Source of the DNA: Theocolax elegans
Lineage: Eukaryota > Arthropoda > Insecta > Hymenoptera > Cerocephalidae
Length of the DNA stretch: 64,000 nucleotides
Assembly: GCA_026168455.1 (NCBI GenBank)
Contig: CM047430.1
Coordinates: forward strand, 7,109,277-7,173,276
Reading direction: 5' to 3'
Shown here: in pieces, positions 33,523 through 45,833 of the stretch
How positions within the stretch are numbered: the first letter of the stretch is position 1
Layout: the number at the start of each line of letters is the position of its first letter
The notes under the pieces: model-generated
Databases searched by the model: none
Seen by the model: the letters and a program-made list of their open reading frames with translations, nothing else
What the model was told of the DNA's origin: nothing
Translations under genes and position numbers: made by a program

Positions 33523-34358
33523 GGAAGGACTAGCAACATACACTCGTAGCTTACATTTTTGTATAACAAACCCTTACTTCAGGATTCTTTTAGGTAAATA
33601 ATTAAAATGTGTCACTTAATATTAATATAAAATATTAATTACGAATTAATATAATTAATTTAGAATATAATTTAATTTTGACATACCTTTTTTTATTTTC
33701 GGTGACAATACCTTTACCTTGACAATTCCCTTCCCAGCAATAACTATCTGAAATCAAAAGTGGCTTATGTATCAGTTGGATGAATCAATTGAATAAAACA
33801 TTTACATAACTTAATTTTTCTTCCCGCTGTAGTTAATAGAATCTAAAAGTAAGAAGCGATAAACCAAAGTAATATTAGTAGTATTACTTAACAAATTTAC
33901 TAGTGTATCATCTAGTTAGGTACGTAGCTTAAGAGTAATAAATACATTAATCACAATGTTATTAATAATAACTGTTGTTTATAACAAAATGTGCAAGCCT
34001 GCATACTGGGTATACTATACTGGAAGGTTTAATATTTTATAATAATTACGAATATAGTTTTTATTAGTAATACGTTTCCATATTAGTTTTCTCAGAGTTG
34101 TGAAGTTACTTTCGGTTTGCCCATTTTAGTAATTGCAAATCTTCCCGGTCCCAATCATTACTAATAAAATAAAAAATTATTCAATTTTTTAACCTTCTAT
34201 AACCGGGCGGGCCCAGCCAGAGGGCATTGCATGGAAGTATAATAGATCCGGGGTACTTATTTGTATGCACTGATGTCGAATAAACACCAATATTATCAAA
34301 TAGTTATTATTAATTTTAATAGACGGGATATAATGATAGATCCCGTGTCACCACTAAC

Positions 34359-34361
<3 letters not shown>
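33523..34361. other. Non-coding, AT-rich
   Basis: No gene or defined repeat recognised. A short GC-rich patch (ACCGGGCGGGCCCAGCC) lies near 34202. Confidence 0.5.

Positions 34362-34423
<62 letters not shown>
34362..34423. repeat. (GA)n microsatellite
   Basis: About 30 GA dinucleotides, then GGAGAAAGTGAGAAAGAGAG. Confidence 0.95.
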
Positions 34424-34425
<2 letters not shown>

Positions 34426-34524
34426 AAGTGAGAAAGAGAGATGTAAAATAACAAACCCGAATGAATAACTAAACGAAAATATTCTCTACTGTTCCCATTA
34501 TACACAATATTCAATAATAAAATT

Positions 34525-34615
34525 ATTATTAAAAATATAATTTTCTTCGCCCAGGCAAAAGTTTTTAATTAATATAGAAATTTTGTCGGTCATGCTGAGT
34601 AACGTCTAACGACTG
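34525..34615 (+). repeat. Dispersed repeat shared with the 43.5-kb palindrome
   Basis: Contains CGCCCAGGCAAAAGTTTTTA and TTTTGTCGGTC...TGCTGAG...TAACGTCTAACGACT, also present at 43445-43520 and, inverted, at 43805-43850. It is likely the conserved terminus of a mobile element family. Confidence 0.75.
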
Positions 34616-35397
34616 CCGCGTTTCCCGCAGTACGAGTGTAGGGTGAGAAACACCCGGGCTCCCTCCGTTAGTTGAGTAAGGTGTTCAAGCGCACGCAACC
34701 GTGAGCCATCTCCGCCGTCGTAGTCTGGTGCGCACGTGTGATGGTTGAGGTTAGGACACCGCCTAACCTCCTGTTATGTTGCGACGGCATCGGTTACACC
34801 AAATACCGTGGAACAACCGGTGCTCGGTCCCTGGTTTACGATACCGCTCGGCCGTGGTCTGGCTCGTCTCGGTGTACATATTCGTTGGGTAATGGAAGCG
34901 TGGTTTCTCCGCTTTCGTCGCGCTTAAACATACCCGTACCGCGGATATTAATAATATTGTAAGTGCATTGGTATACTTCGGTCCGCCGGCGAGGGATGCA
35001 GCAACTGCGAAGCGATCGCGAGCTAATAATTTAAAATAATGTATGTACATGACTTGTATTTACAAATCATGTGCACATCTTGTGCGTTGTGCATGGAAAC
35101 AACGTCTCAATTTAACTAAAACGCCTAGGGAAACATTGCAGAATGTGACGAAAGACATAAATTAGGATAATCTAGAAAAGAATGCAGCAAATATTTCATT
35201 ATCTATAAAATTATCTCGCGATTTTGAATATAAATAACCTTTTTTTCCAACCGATCATTATACTTCCGAAGTTAGAGAAAACGGGCGACGAGATACGACA
35301 ATTACTACCACGCGCAAAAAACATTTTAGCTTAAAACCCGCTGTATTACAGTATAAGAAACAAAATAACTTATCGCGAAACCCGAATAATGGCGGGT
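34616..35397. other. GC-rich unassigned block and flank
   Basis: 34616-34990 is markedly GC-richer than its surroundings. It contains a perfect 9-bp stem hairpin (GAGGTTAGG/CCTAACCTC, about 34746-34769). Open frames exist on both strands, but none gives a recognisable protein. It may be the body of the element whose end is at 34525. Confidence 0.4.
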
Positions 35398-35444
35398 CCA
35401 GGGCTGCAAGCCCAGGTGGGGGGTTGGGGGGGCGAAGCCCCCCC
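35398..35444. repeat. G/C hairpins
   Basis: Two stems in 47 bp: GGGCTGCAAGCCC, and a 7-bp G/C stem with loop CGAAG (35426-35444). No T run follows to suggest a bacterial-type terminator. Confidence 0.7.
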
Positions 35445-35901
35445 TTAAAAAATAATTTAAAAAATGTTTTTATAAAATAAATAAAAAGAAAAAAAAACAA
35501 ATAAACAAATTTCTGAACAAACAATGTTTAATTATTCATAAATATACAAAGAATTATTTATTTAATATTTACTTCATCTATTTTAATAGAAATAGAATTA
35601 TAATATAAATTATAAGATTGACGAAAATACTGTACGTATAATTAATATTGTCGAAAGTTACATATAATTAACATTCGTATGTATAATTGAACAAGCTCCA
35701 ATTACATAACGCAAATGAATAATAATAAAACAATAATAAATTACATTTCTCAGAACTAACAATTTCAGAAATTCTTAAGGACACTAGGTATTTAATTATT
35801 TTATTCTTTGAATTGTTTTTTAAATATGAAGCACAGTAATACATTTTTATAAAAGATATAAGAGAAGAGGAAATTTTTACCTCTATCTAGAAATAGTTAA
35901 T
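35445..35901. other. AT-rich, nothing recognised
   Basis: Probably includes the 5' end of the mariner-type copy that follows, but no terminal inverted repeat could be fixed. Confidence 0.4.
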
Positions 35902-36760
35902 ATGATTAAAGTTTTTGGTGAGAGTCAAAATAATTATAGAGCTGCAGAAAGGCGTTATGCAGTAAAATATCCACACGCTAAACATCCAGATAGAAAAGCT
36001 ATCAAGCGATTAGTAAGCAGAGCTGAACAAGGTAATCTAAAACGCAAAAGACGCAAAATTGGGTCTAAAGAGCATGTTGTACTAGGAGTGCTGACTTTAG
36101 TTGCTGATGATCTCTATATTTCTATCCGACAAATCGAGCAAAGGCATGGAGTTCCTAGACCAACAGTTAACCGCATTTTAAAATTTCATCCTTATGATGT
36201 ACGATTTACTCATGGTCTTGAAATAGGAGATGATCGACGAAGTGTAAATTTTTGTAGATAGGCTGCTAAAAGAATACATAGAGATTCTTTCTTTTTTAAC
36301 AAATGTTTATTTACAGATGAGACAAAACTTGATAATATGGGAGCTGTCAATCTGCATAATGCCCATTACTATTCCCAAGTAAATCCTCATTAGCAAAAAG
36401 ATCATCGTGTCCATACGTTGGGCATTGAATGTATGGGAAGGTATAGTCAGAAATAAGGTGATCGAGCCATTTGTTATATTAAAAATTTGAATTGTCCTTT
36501 CTATTTGAATATTCTGTAGAATGATGTACCAGCTTTATTAGAGAGGTGCCCATTGTCTTGAGACAAATTATGTGAATCCAACAAGACGGAGTACCAGCAC
36601 ACCGTACACGACCAGTTAGAGCGTTCTTGAATGACGCATACCCCAATTCATGGATTGGCATTCACAGCCAAGTACATAAATGGCCAGCCCGATCACCAGA
36701 TCTAACTCCGATGGATCTTTTTTATAGAGTGCTTTAAAAGATCAAGTTTTTGTTGAAGCT
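35902..36760 (+). pseudogene. mariner/Tc1 (IS630) superfamily transposase pseudogene
   Basis: The N-terminal helix-turn-helix part is open at 35902-36261 (SIRQIEQRHGVPRPTVNRIL). The DDE domain then follows with stops and frameshifts. The first catalytic Asp is in CLFTDETKLDNMG (about 36303-36340), the second in IQQDGVPAH (about 36575), and a third in WPARSPDLTPMDLF (about 36680-36725). The pattern is that of the DDE_3 type mariner-like transposases abundant in ants. At least three in-frame stops (for example after NFCR and NPH) and a frame change make it dead. Confidence 0.8.
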
Positions 36761-37483
36761 CCAACAACCATGTAGAATATGCAAGATAGAATATGGAGAG
36801 CCTTTGAATCTATTACGGTGTTCAAATATTAGAGCGAGTCCGTTTAAGCTTCCAAGAAATTTGTTTGCATTCAAGAAATTGGATGTCTAATTGAACATTT
36901 ATTGTAACAGATAAAATTTGCTGGTAGACCTTTAAATGACCATAAAATCCCCATATTATATATTTCTAAACGTAAAATTTTTCGTTCTTTTCATTTCTGG
37001 GGTCAAAAATAGGAGTTCCTATTTAAAGAAATTACTTTAACCTTGAAATGACCTTAAAAGTCGAACTCTAGGTCAAAGTCATTGATACCATGATATTACT
37101 TCCTGTGAAACCTATATCTTTTGTCTGAAACATTTTTTGATTGGAGCAACTTTTCTACCACTTTTTTAGGTGGGGCGATTAAAATGAAATACCTTGTAAA
37201 TTTATGGTATTTGTCAAGTACCATTGTTCGATAGGATAACTGATAATCTAACTTCAGTTAATTATAAAAATGAAATAAAATATAAAGAACATTTATAGAT
37301 GTATGTTTTTTCATTCACGCAAATTTTGTTTCAAACTAAGGTTTCTCGATCTTGGTGAATAAACCATACATTTAATTAGATGGCGACGTTTCTATGACTT
37401 TTCGTCATTCTCTTCAGGCTATACCTTTATTTACAAAAACGAATATATTTAAATGTACATAAACAATTATAGATTTTGATCAA
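36761..37483. other. Mariner copy 3' part and non-coding flank
   Basis: The transposase C-terminal remnant continues to about 36890. 36930-37100 holds repeated GACCTTAAAA/AAATGACC phrases. The sequence near 37170-37195 (GGGGCGATTAAAATGAAATA) may be the terminal inverted repeat, but its partner was not found. Confidence 0.4.
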
Positions 37484-37800
37484 ACAAGGAGAGCTCACAC
37501 CCTCTGGAAAACGGATCCTTACCAAACTTTAGGATATAATTTCTACTATAACATCATGCAGAAAGCCGGAGTTTTAGTGTCCAATGGCCACTTTTACGAT
37601 AGATATAAGCAAATAATGAAAAATTACGCAAAAAAACCGTTGAGTTTGAATGCTTATAACTCAGAAACAATTAAAGATGTACGTATAAACTAAATTTTGA
37701 AAGAAAGCTAAGATCGAGTAGATACATTTTAAAAAGAAGAAAGCTCAAATATTTTAATATGGTCAAAAGTTATGGGAGAAATAAGAATTAGATAAATGTG
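37484..37800. mobile_element. Diverged half of the 22.8-kb MITE family
   Basis: Shares CCAATGGCCACTTTTACG, a CTTATAACTC-A-AAACAA phrase and GGAAAACGGATCC-T order with the left arm of 22848-23522. Only one arm is present. Confidence 0.65.
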
Positions 37801-37804
37801 TGTA

Positions 37805-38042
37805 CGGCATGACAACTTCAAATGTCAAACTGACAGTCCAGAGGTAAACAAAAGTCTATATATAGCGTATATGTAGACTATAAATTTACTTAGAATTTTG
37901 TTATATATACGGTTTAAAAATTTAACGTCTTCTTTTAACATTTTTTAAGTAAATTTTAACATTTGAGGCTTGATACAGACGCTATATATAGACATTTGTT
38001 TACCTCTGGACTATCAGTTTGACGTTTGAATTTGTCATGCCG
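37805..38042. mobile_element. TA-flanked MITE (238 bp)
   Basis: Inverted termini of about 65 bp begin CGGCATGACA and end TGTCATGCCG, with TA on both sides (37803-37804 and 38043-38044). This is the Tc1/mariner target preference. No ORF. Confidence 0.85.
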
Positions 38043-38140
38043 TAATCAAATTAATTGTATATATTTTTGTAAGTGGTAAAGTTTGAATTTGTGATTCTGT
38101 TAATTGTTTGTTAACGAAAAGTTTTTTTTTTTTAAATAAA

Positions 38141-38185
38141 CAGTGCCTGATGAGGTCGACGCATCTTTGTCGACGAAACGTCGCA
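38141..38185 (+). ncRNA. Hammerhead ribozyme motif (PLE type)
   Basis: The core is complete: CTGATGA (38147-38153), a stem II of GTCGAC/GTCGAC (38155-38160 and 38169-38174) with an 8-base loop and one unpaired G, then GAAA and ACGTC with predicted cleavage after C38182. Stem I starts with three pairs (TGC with GCA). The very short stem III (AC/GU) is characteristic of the hammerheads described in Penelope-like elements, and a PLE fragment follows 200 bp downstream on the same strand. Activity is untested. Confidence 0.75.
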
Positions 38186-38569
38186 ATTTCTATATTGAAA
38201 TTTGTGGTTTTTTGGTTTTCTTTAAACATCCAATCAACCTGCCCTTATTCAGTTCAAGAAAGAATTCAAATTTTATAAATACTTAAATAGATTAAAATAA
38301 CATACAAAAATTTATAACACAAAAAAATAGAGCAAAAGCAGTCACGAAGAAAATATCACAGTCGGTAAACTAAAAGGCAATTGCATTGCCGAATTAAAGA
38401 ACATAAATTCAATACCAAAAAAAGAGATTATCAATTTGTTATTAATGACCATATGACTTTATTTAATCGTTCTTTTAATTTTGATGATGTCTCAATTTTT
38501 GATAGAAAAAGTGATTAGAATAAAAGACTTATATCTGAAATGGTACATATTAAGGGGATGCCATACCTG
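38186..38569 (+). pseudogene. Penelope-like element fragment (GIY-YIG endonuclease C-terminus)
   Basis: Around 38390-38565 the plus strand reads RIKEHKFNTKKRDYQFVIND and ends near KRLISEMVHI, with one in-frame stop between. This matches the pattern of the complete PLE C-terminus at 52871-53130 (RIREHKNDV..., KKRMFSEMLNI). RT and most of the endonuclease are absent. A ribozyme-bearing terminal segment directly before a 5'-truncated body is a known PLE arrangement. Confidence 0.7.
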
Positions 38570-40451
38570 AATTAAATTCTACTATGCCGACACATGTATA
38601 TTACACGCACTATTTCTCATATTACTATTATTTAATACAATAACAACCTATAAACGCAGTGGAGGCATATAGGTAATACATATATTAAATTAATTATAAG
38701 TACAAAAGTTTGAATTGTTATAAAATATGCTTATAATTTGAAAATACGATCTCAAACATAACCTCTCTTAGTTAAAAGGCAACAACGATTTAATAGAATT
38801 TTGTAAAAACTGGATAGATTTCTAACAAATACACTGCAAACGCGCAATTACACGATATTGATAAAAGTCGGAACACTAAAAAAAACAGTCAAAAGTGCAC
38901 GATGAAGAAATAAAATGAAAAATACGATTGATACAAAGACGTTGGTAAGCTAGCACTACATACTTACAATGAAAATAAATATAGATTGCAATTACAAACC
39001 TCAAAAAACGAAGTAGAGGCAATATTTTACATTAACTTAGAATCATTTTCAGTAAAAGCTAGAAGAATACATAATCGATTAAAAAATTAAAAGAAAAATA
39101 AAAACGATATTCACTCTTTCTAAAAATGTGTAATTTCGCAGACGGAAGAGTAAGAAAAACTTTAGCTACCTGGTTTGAAAAAGCATCAATAGGTGGCGAT
39201 GCTAAACGTTTCCGCACAAATAGACGACGGATTCTATAGGAGGTGCGAGCACCGATTCGGGCCGTCTGCAGCTCGCACCTCCTATACTTACATATACATT
39301 GTATTATGCCGACACTCAATGTTGGGTGCAATATTTGTTATTACATTTATTTAAATTATTGACAGCTTAAGGACGGGGTAGAGGCACATTGTTCATAAAC
39401 ATTTCAAGTATCTAGGAAGTACAAAATTAAAGTTTATGTTAATATCTAATTAAAATTTGAAAAATAAGAATGGAAACGTAACCTCTATCAGACTATAGCG
39501 ACGGATTAGATAGGAGGTGCGAGCACCGATTCGGGCCGTCTGCAGCTCGCACCTCCTATACTTTCATACACATTGTATTATGCCGACATTCAATGTTGGG
39601 TACAATATTTGTTATTACATTTATTTAAATTATTGACAGCTTGAAAACGGGGCAGAGGCGAATTATTAATAAACTTTTCAAGTATCTAGCAAGTACAAAA
39701 TTAAAGTTTATGTTAAAATATAGTTAAAATTTGAAAAATAAAAATTCTATCATAAGCTCTCCCAGTCTATAGCGACGGATTCTATAGGAGGAGCGAGCAA
39801 CGATTCGAGCCGTCCGATGCTCGCACCTCCTATACTTTCAAATACATTGTATTATGTTGACATTCAATGTTGGGTACAATATTTGTTATTACATTTATTT
39901 AAATTATTGACAGCATGTGGACGGGGTAGAGGTATATTGTTCATAAACATTTCAAGTATCTAGCAAGAACAAAATTAAAGTTTATGTTAAACTATAGTTA
40001 AAATTTGAAAAATACGTATGGAAAAGTAACCTCTCTCAGTCTATAGCGACGGATTCTATAGGAGGTGCGAGCAACGGTTCGAGCCGTCTGCCGCTCGCAC
40101 CTCCTATACTTTCATATACTTTGTATTATGCCGACACTCAATGTTGGGTACAATATTTGTTATTACATTTATTTAAATTATTGATAGCTTGAAGACGGGG
40201 CAGAGGCGTATTATTAATAAACTTTTGAAGTATCTAGTAAGTACAAAATTAAAGTTTATGTTAAAATATATTTAAAATTTGAAAAATGAGAATTCTATCA
40301 TAGCCTCTCCGAGTCTATAGCGACGTATTCTATAGGAGGTGCGAGCAACGATTTGAGCCGCCTGCCGCTCGCACCTCCTATACTTTCATATACATTGTAT
40401 TACGCCGACACTCAAAGTTGGATGCAACATTTGTTATTACATTAATTTAAA
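38570..40451 (+). repeat. 274-bp satellite array, left segment
   Basis: Five monomers with intact hairpins (GCGACGGATT landmarks near 39226, 39494, 39771, 40042 and 40319) follow degenerate copies at 38570-39200. Each has TATAGGAGGTGCGAGC...GCTCGCACCTCCTAT and GCCGACACTCAATGTTGG. The array stops mid-monomer at TTTAAA, where the Helitron begins, and resumes at 55503 with the next base of the monomer. Confidence 0.92.
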
Positions 40452-40455
40452 CTAG

Positions 40456-41903
40456 CAACAGATACCTCGCTCGCTAACGCTCACTCGGTTGTATTTTGAT
40501 CGTGCTTATTTTAGATGAGTATATGTAAAATAGTTACACAGCCTTTTTTATTTAAAGTTAAATGTGACATTTTTATGTTCATTTTTTAAATGAAAAACAT
40601 TACATTTTTTAAATAATTAGTAAACCAATTAGATTTATCAAGGCAGAAATTGCATTTTTATAGATACACCAAATTCGCTGTGTAAAGTTGAAGTTTATAT
40701 GCATATAAATTTAAATTTTCTTGGATTAAAGCCCTTCGACAACTTTTATCCTGCAAGGAGTTTTTTGTATTTGCACCTGTTTTAAGCCTATTTTTGATAA
40801 CATTTTAATATTTTACTTAATGAATGTGTTAAAAATCATCAAAAAAGAATATTTTTTAAAATATATTTTATAAACATGACATTTTACATAATATTTTATA
40901 AAAATTACAAAAATATTTTTATAACCGTACTCTACCCTTAACACCAACAATGATAATTTGCGCATTGCGAAGAGGATTATGGTATAATTAATGTGGTGAC
41001 TGAGATGTCGTTTTTGTAAAAAAAAATTGAGAAATAAACAAAATATGATAGTTAACTACCAAAGTTTTAAAATTAATCAAAATTTCTTTAAAATTACATG
41101 TAACTACTATTGTACAGACGATTGAAAAGAGTGTGAGAACTCGATATATTTTGTGTCGACTTTCCAATATTTTGGTTTTTTAAAAGAGGTTATAGATTAA
41201 AAAAACATCAAAGACAGAACTGAAAATAAAGTTCAACTGAAAACTTGATCATCTAATGACTATCAATTATTTCGTGACATTCAAAGAATCCGTCAAATGT
41301 CAATCATTCGTGAGATTTCGACTCCATTTTCATTATTATTGCAGGGGTCCTTTATAGTATATGAGCGGGCAATCGTTTCAAAAAGGCATCTCGAATCTTG
41401 ATCTCGCGTAGACGAGTTGAAAAGATGTGAGAACTCTATATGTTTTGTGTCGACTTTCCAATGTTTTCGTTTTATTTGATAATTTTAAATAACTATTTAT
41501 ACATTATTGGATGAGAGTTAGGCTCTTGGATAGTGTATTTGATGACAACCTGATGTCGTTTCTGCAGACCAAGACATGTTGAACTGAAGTCATTTAGATT
41601 TTTCGTGTATAGTTGTAACACACGCTCCGTAAAATATATTTATGCTTCCAGCGTTAGCCAACATATGAATATTGTATTCGACTCTTACGGCGAGGATGTG
41701 CTGGTAAGGTATACATTTCAAGAATCATATATTTTTTCAATGCATGATCCATTTAATAGTAACATAATAAGGGCTCTGTAACAGTGTAAGTTAAGGAAAG
41801 AAAAGTATACTGTTAAATTTTGACGCTAATAATGATAGAATTAAATACAGAAAGAAAATAAATATGACAAAGAGTAAAAAATAAGTATATATATATATAT
41901 ATG
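40456..41903. other. Helitron 3' region, non-coding
   Basis: No ORF. A 55-60 bp phrase occurs twice in direct orientation (about 41121-41180 and 41408-41470, sharing TTTTGTGTCGACTTTCCAAT). A (TA)n tract lies at 41885-41902. Confidence 0.6.
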
Positions 41904-42848
41904 GGCTATTTCACGTCAAGTGGTACGATGAAAATTTTAAATCGCTCCAAAATTTGAGAACAGGCTGGAAATATCTTCAAAAAGATAGAAAAAAAATTTT
42001 AGTTGTTAAAAATAATTTGCCTAAGAGTTATTCCACCATGAAAAATGGAAATTTTTCAATTTTTTAGAAAATTTTCTATTTTTAAAGCCATTTATCTCAA
42101 AATCTATTAATTTTTTTGAAAAAACATTACAAACAAATTGTGTTCAAAATAATCTTTAAAATGTATCTACCTGGGTTACAATTCTTAATTTTATATTCTC
42201 GAAGAGATAGGGCACTCGAAAATATTGAATATCAAAAAAAGGCGACCACGCCACAATCGATTTTGATCTAACACCGCTCAAAAGATCACATTTTTTGAGA
42301 GCTTTCGAATGGCGGTGGTTAGATTATTGGCCAAGACCGCTGGTGTAAGTTATGCCTCATAAACCTCATAAAATCACTAAATTTCATGTATTTTAGGGCA
42401 TAACCTACAACAGCGGTCTTTGCCAATAATCTAACCACCGCCATTCGAAAGCTCTCAAAAAATGTGAACTTTTGAGAGGTGTTAGATCAAAATGGATTGT
42501 GGCCTGGTCGCCTTTTTTTGATATTCAATATTTTCGAGTGCCCTATCTCTTCGAGAATTTTAAATTAAGAATTATAACCCAGGTAGATACATTTTAAAGA
42601 TTATTTTGAACACAAGTTGTTTGTAATGTTTTTTCAAAAAAATTAATAGATTTTGAGATAAATGGCTTTAAAAATAGAAAATTTTCTAAAAAATTGAAAA
42701 ATTTCCATTTTTTATGGTGGAATAACTCTTAGGCAAATTATTTTTAACAACTAAAATTTTTTTCTATCTTTTTGAAGATATTTCCAGCCTTTTCTCAAAT
42801 TTTGGAGCGATTTAAAATTTTCATCGTACCACTTGGCGTGAAATAGCC
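41904..42848. mobile_element. Foldback/MITE element, 945 bp, nearly fully palindromic
   Basis: The termini GGCTATTTCACGTCAAGTGG and its near-perfect reverse complement bracket arms of about 450 bp that pair along their length, around a short centre near 42360-42400. It sits in a TA run (TA on both sides), suiting TA-target transposition. No ORF. Confidence 0.88.
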
Positions 42849-43469
42849 TATATATATATATATATATATATATATTGTGTCTGTGTAAAAATAATCATTA
42901 TAGGTTATTATAAAGAAGGTGTCTGTGCGTGTGTTCAGAAAGAAAGTGAAATATGTCCATATATTTAATATATTTAAAATGCACACACATAAAATAATTT
43001 CTATTTGGGGGGGGTATCGTAATTTTAAATAAATTGATGTAATATAATGTGTTTACAGAATAAATAAAATATAAGCATGTTATATACTATCATAAATTAT
43101 ATTTTTCTTTAATGGCGGTGGTAACATTTTTTATAAAGTGGTATATATTACTGTCGTTGTGTTATATATGGTTTTAATTTGTATGTGAATGTAGTATTAT
43201 TTCAAAGTGATGGTTTTTATAATGCATATTTAAAAATTTTGGTATTTAATAGAATCTGTATAGTAATTGTTATTATAAAATTGAGTGTTATGAAAATCAT
43301 TTTTTACGCACGTTGGGTGAGTGATTGTATCTAAATGGCGGCTCTGTCGAAATATTTTATACATAATATATGCAAATATAATTCTAATTGTAAAATTTTA
43401 ACAAATTTAAGTTTTCAAATAATAATTTTAAATATTAATAATATAATTTTTCTCGCCCAGGCAAAAGTT
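42849..43469. other. Helitron interior, AT-rich
   Basis: A (TA)n tract at 42849-42874, then AT-rich sequence without genes. 43440-43469 is the start of the dispersed repeat also at 34525. Confidence 0.5.
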
Positions 43470-43854
43470 TTTAAATTAATATAGAATTTTGTCGGTCTTG
43501 CTGAGCTAACGTCTAACGACTCTAAGAACTCCAAGTTGCTCGCTCGAAAAGGCACGACAATTCGCCGCGTATCAATCCCGAGGACAACATTATGAAGGCC
43601 ACAAGCCGCCAGACATTAATTTAAAAGAAGAAGCAAATAAAATACTAAGTTATAAAATATTTTCAATTTTATAACTTAGTATTTTATTTGCTTCTTCTTT
43701 TAAATTAATGTCTGGCGGCTTGTGGCCTTCATAATGTTGTCCTCGGGATTGATACGCGGCGAATTGTCGTGCCTTTTCGAGCGAGCAACTTGGAGTTCTT
43801 AGAGTCGTTAGACGTTAGCTCAGCAAGACCGACAAAATTCTATATTAATTTAAA
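43470..43854. repeat. Perfect palindrome, 189-bp arms, 7-bp loop
   Basis: 43470-43658 is the exact reverse complement of 43666-43854 as read by eye; the loop is ATTTTCA. The outer 50 or so bp of each arm belong to the repeat also found at 34525-34615. Confidence 0.92.
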
Positions 43855-44399
43855 TAATTTTAAATACCTGTTTATACGTTATTATAAGAATTAAACTTTC
43901 GGCCGTTGTATTTTGGGAAACTCTGATTCTTTTTTGAAGTCTGTAAGTTTTGTCGAACGGCAGGCTATTATCAATTATTTTGCATATTTATTTTAATGAT
44001 TCAGTAGTAGTAATATTTCAATGGATTTTTCTTATATTTCATTTTTTTTATTTATTATAACTAATGTAATGATTTGTCATTTACAATATGATATGTTGCA
44101 GCCGATTTTCAATTGTATTTTAATGATTTTCAGCGCAAACAATTATTAATTATTTTGCATATTCACTTTAATCATTCAATAGTTGTAATATTTTAATGTT
44201 TTTTTCATACTTCCATTTTTATTTATTTATAAAATTTATATAAAATGTGTATAAATTTTCGTCTACACATTTACAATACTTTTTTAAACACTATATTGTT
44301 AGTTTAAATTTTGTGTTTATTTTTTAATGTACCATTTTCTATTTTTGCATTGTTTAACAGTAATATTTTTAAATTTTTTCTACTTTCAGCTCTTGAAAG
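43855..44399. other. Helitron region downstream of the helicase, non-coding
   Basis: A loose direct repeat (ATTATTTTGCATATT...TTTAAT phrases near 43975 and 44150). Nothing else recognised. Confidence 0.45.
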
Positions 44400-45833
44400 A
44401 GCTACGTATAATTGACCATGGCTAAAATTGGAGATGGTAAATAGATACCAACTTGTTTGTATGACTGTCCTTGTGATTTGTCATATTGTGAATAGTCATT
44501 GCAAAACCTAATCGAATGGGAAATTGTTTTCTGCGCATGTTGAACGGTATATCTTCTTTAGATGGTAACAAAGTGATTCTTGGTATTAAAACTAATTTTC
44601 CAATTTTTTTTCCGCTTATAATTTCTGCTTTAATTAAATGTTTCATAAGTTTTGTTACTAATAATCTTGTTCCATTACAAAGATCTTCATTCACATTTAA
44701 ATTTCTTAGAAGAATTACTATTGCACCTATTTTTAATTGTAATTTATGTAGAGGAAGTCCATTAGGTGTAAGGGAATTAAGAAATTCTGTAGGTAACATG
44801 ACATCTAAGTTTTCTCCATTATCATCTTCTGCTGTATCTACACTTAAGTATTCAATAATTTGCCCTTCGATTATACCAAAATTTTATTTTTTATTTCAAT
44901 TACATCGTTGTTGGTGAAGGCTAATATAACTTTATCATTTAAATCTTTATCATTTATTTTTATTTCGTTTCCAAAAATTTCTGCAATGATATCATTTTCT
45001 TTTGTTATTAAATCAAGAGGGATTTCAAGCAGTTCATTTTCTTCTTCATACATATTTAAACGTTTACCTTCACCTACATTTAATAACCATTGTCTAAAAT
45101 AATTGTCATTATCTGTCACTCGAAGATTTTCATTTAGTGTCATACGTATAAAATTCGGCCATAAGTAACTGTTTTTAACTGAATTTTCAATAACTTCAGT
45201 ACGACTACTATGTCGTATAACTAGTAATGTTTGCCTAAAAGTCGCCTGAAACAACCAACATTTTACCACCAAATATTTTTTTATTATTACATATATCTTG
45301 AAATAGGCGATTGACTGCTTCAAAAGCATATTTCGATGTCATACATATTTCATCCCATATTATAATTTGAACTTCTTTTAAATTTTTACCATCTATTGAA
45401 TTAGATTTAATATTAGATATAGTACATTCTGTGATATTAAGTGGTAGTTTAAATGTTGTGTGTGCTGTTTTCCCGTTATGTAATACATTTGCTGCAATCG
45501 CTGTCTAAGCAACACATAAAAATGAAATGTTTGAGAATTTAAGATAGTCTATTAGAACATTAAGTAAACAGCTTTTCCCACTTCCTCCTGGTACATCAAT
45601 AAAAAAGCTTTTTTTGTCTTCAATTTGTAAATGTTGCACGATAGTATCAAAAATGTCTTTGTTATGATTTTTTAAAGAATTTACTTTGACGTTTATTTCA
45701 GTAAATGTGCAACTTTTGTTATGTGTTGTTGATTTATCAGCATAATCTTCTATAAATGTAGATATAACGGGTAAATTAAAATTATTTAAAGAATATCCAT
45801 TCAATTGTAGGTTCTTATCAATAATGTTTAATG
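44400..45833 (-). pseudogene. Helitron Pif1-like helicase domain, broken
   Basis: In minus-strand order: 45505-45804 with FFIDVPGGSGKSCLLN (Walker A); about 45330-45490 with IIWDEICMTSKYAFEA (Walker B); about 45210-45300 with VVSGDFRQTLLVI; 44871-45329; and 44422-44799 with LTPNGLPLHKLQLKIGAIVI and FPIRLGFAMTI, the terminal SF1B motifs typical of Helitron helicases. The domain would unwind DNA during rolling-circle transposition. The last motif (normally ending in a K-x-Q-G-Q-S type sequence) is degenerate, and several frameshifts or stops separate the segments. Confidence 0.88.

Noticed and set aside
34738..35050. Overlapping ORFs in a GC-rich block as a host exon
   Set aside because: ORFs on both strands and in several frames, no splice pattern or familiar motif; high GC alone explains their length.
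40470..40495. Canonical Helitron 3' hairpin before CTAG
   Set aside because: The GCGAGCGAGG/CCGAGTGAGCG stretch does not pair well; only a few base pairs form, so I do not claim an intact hairpin.
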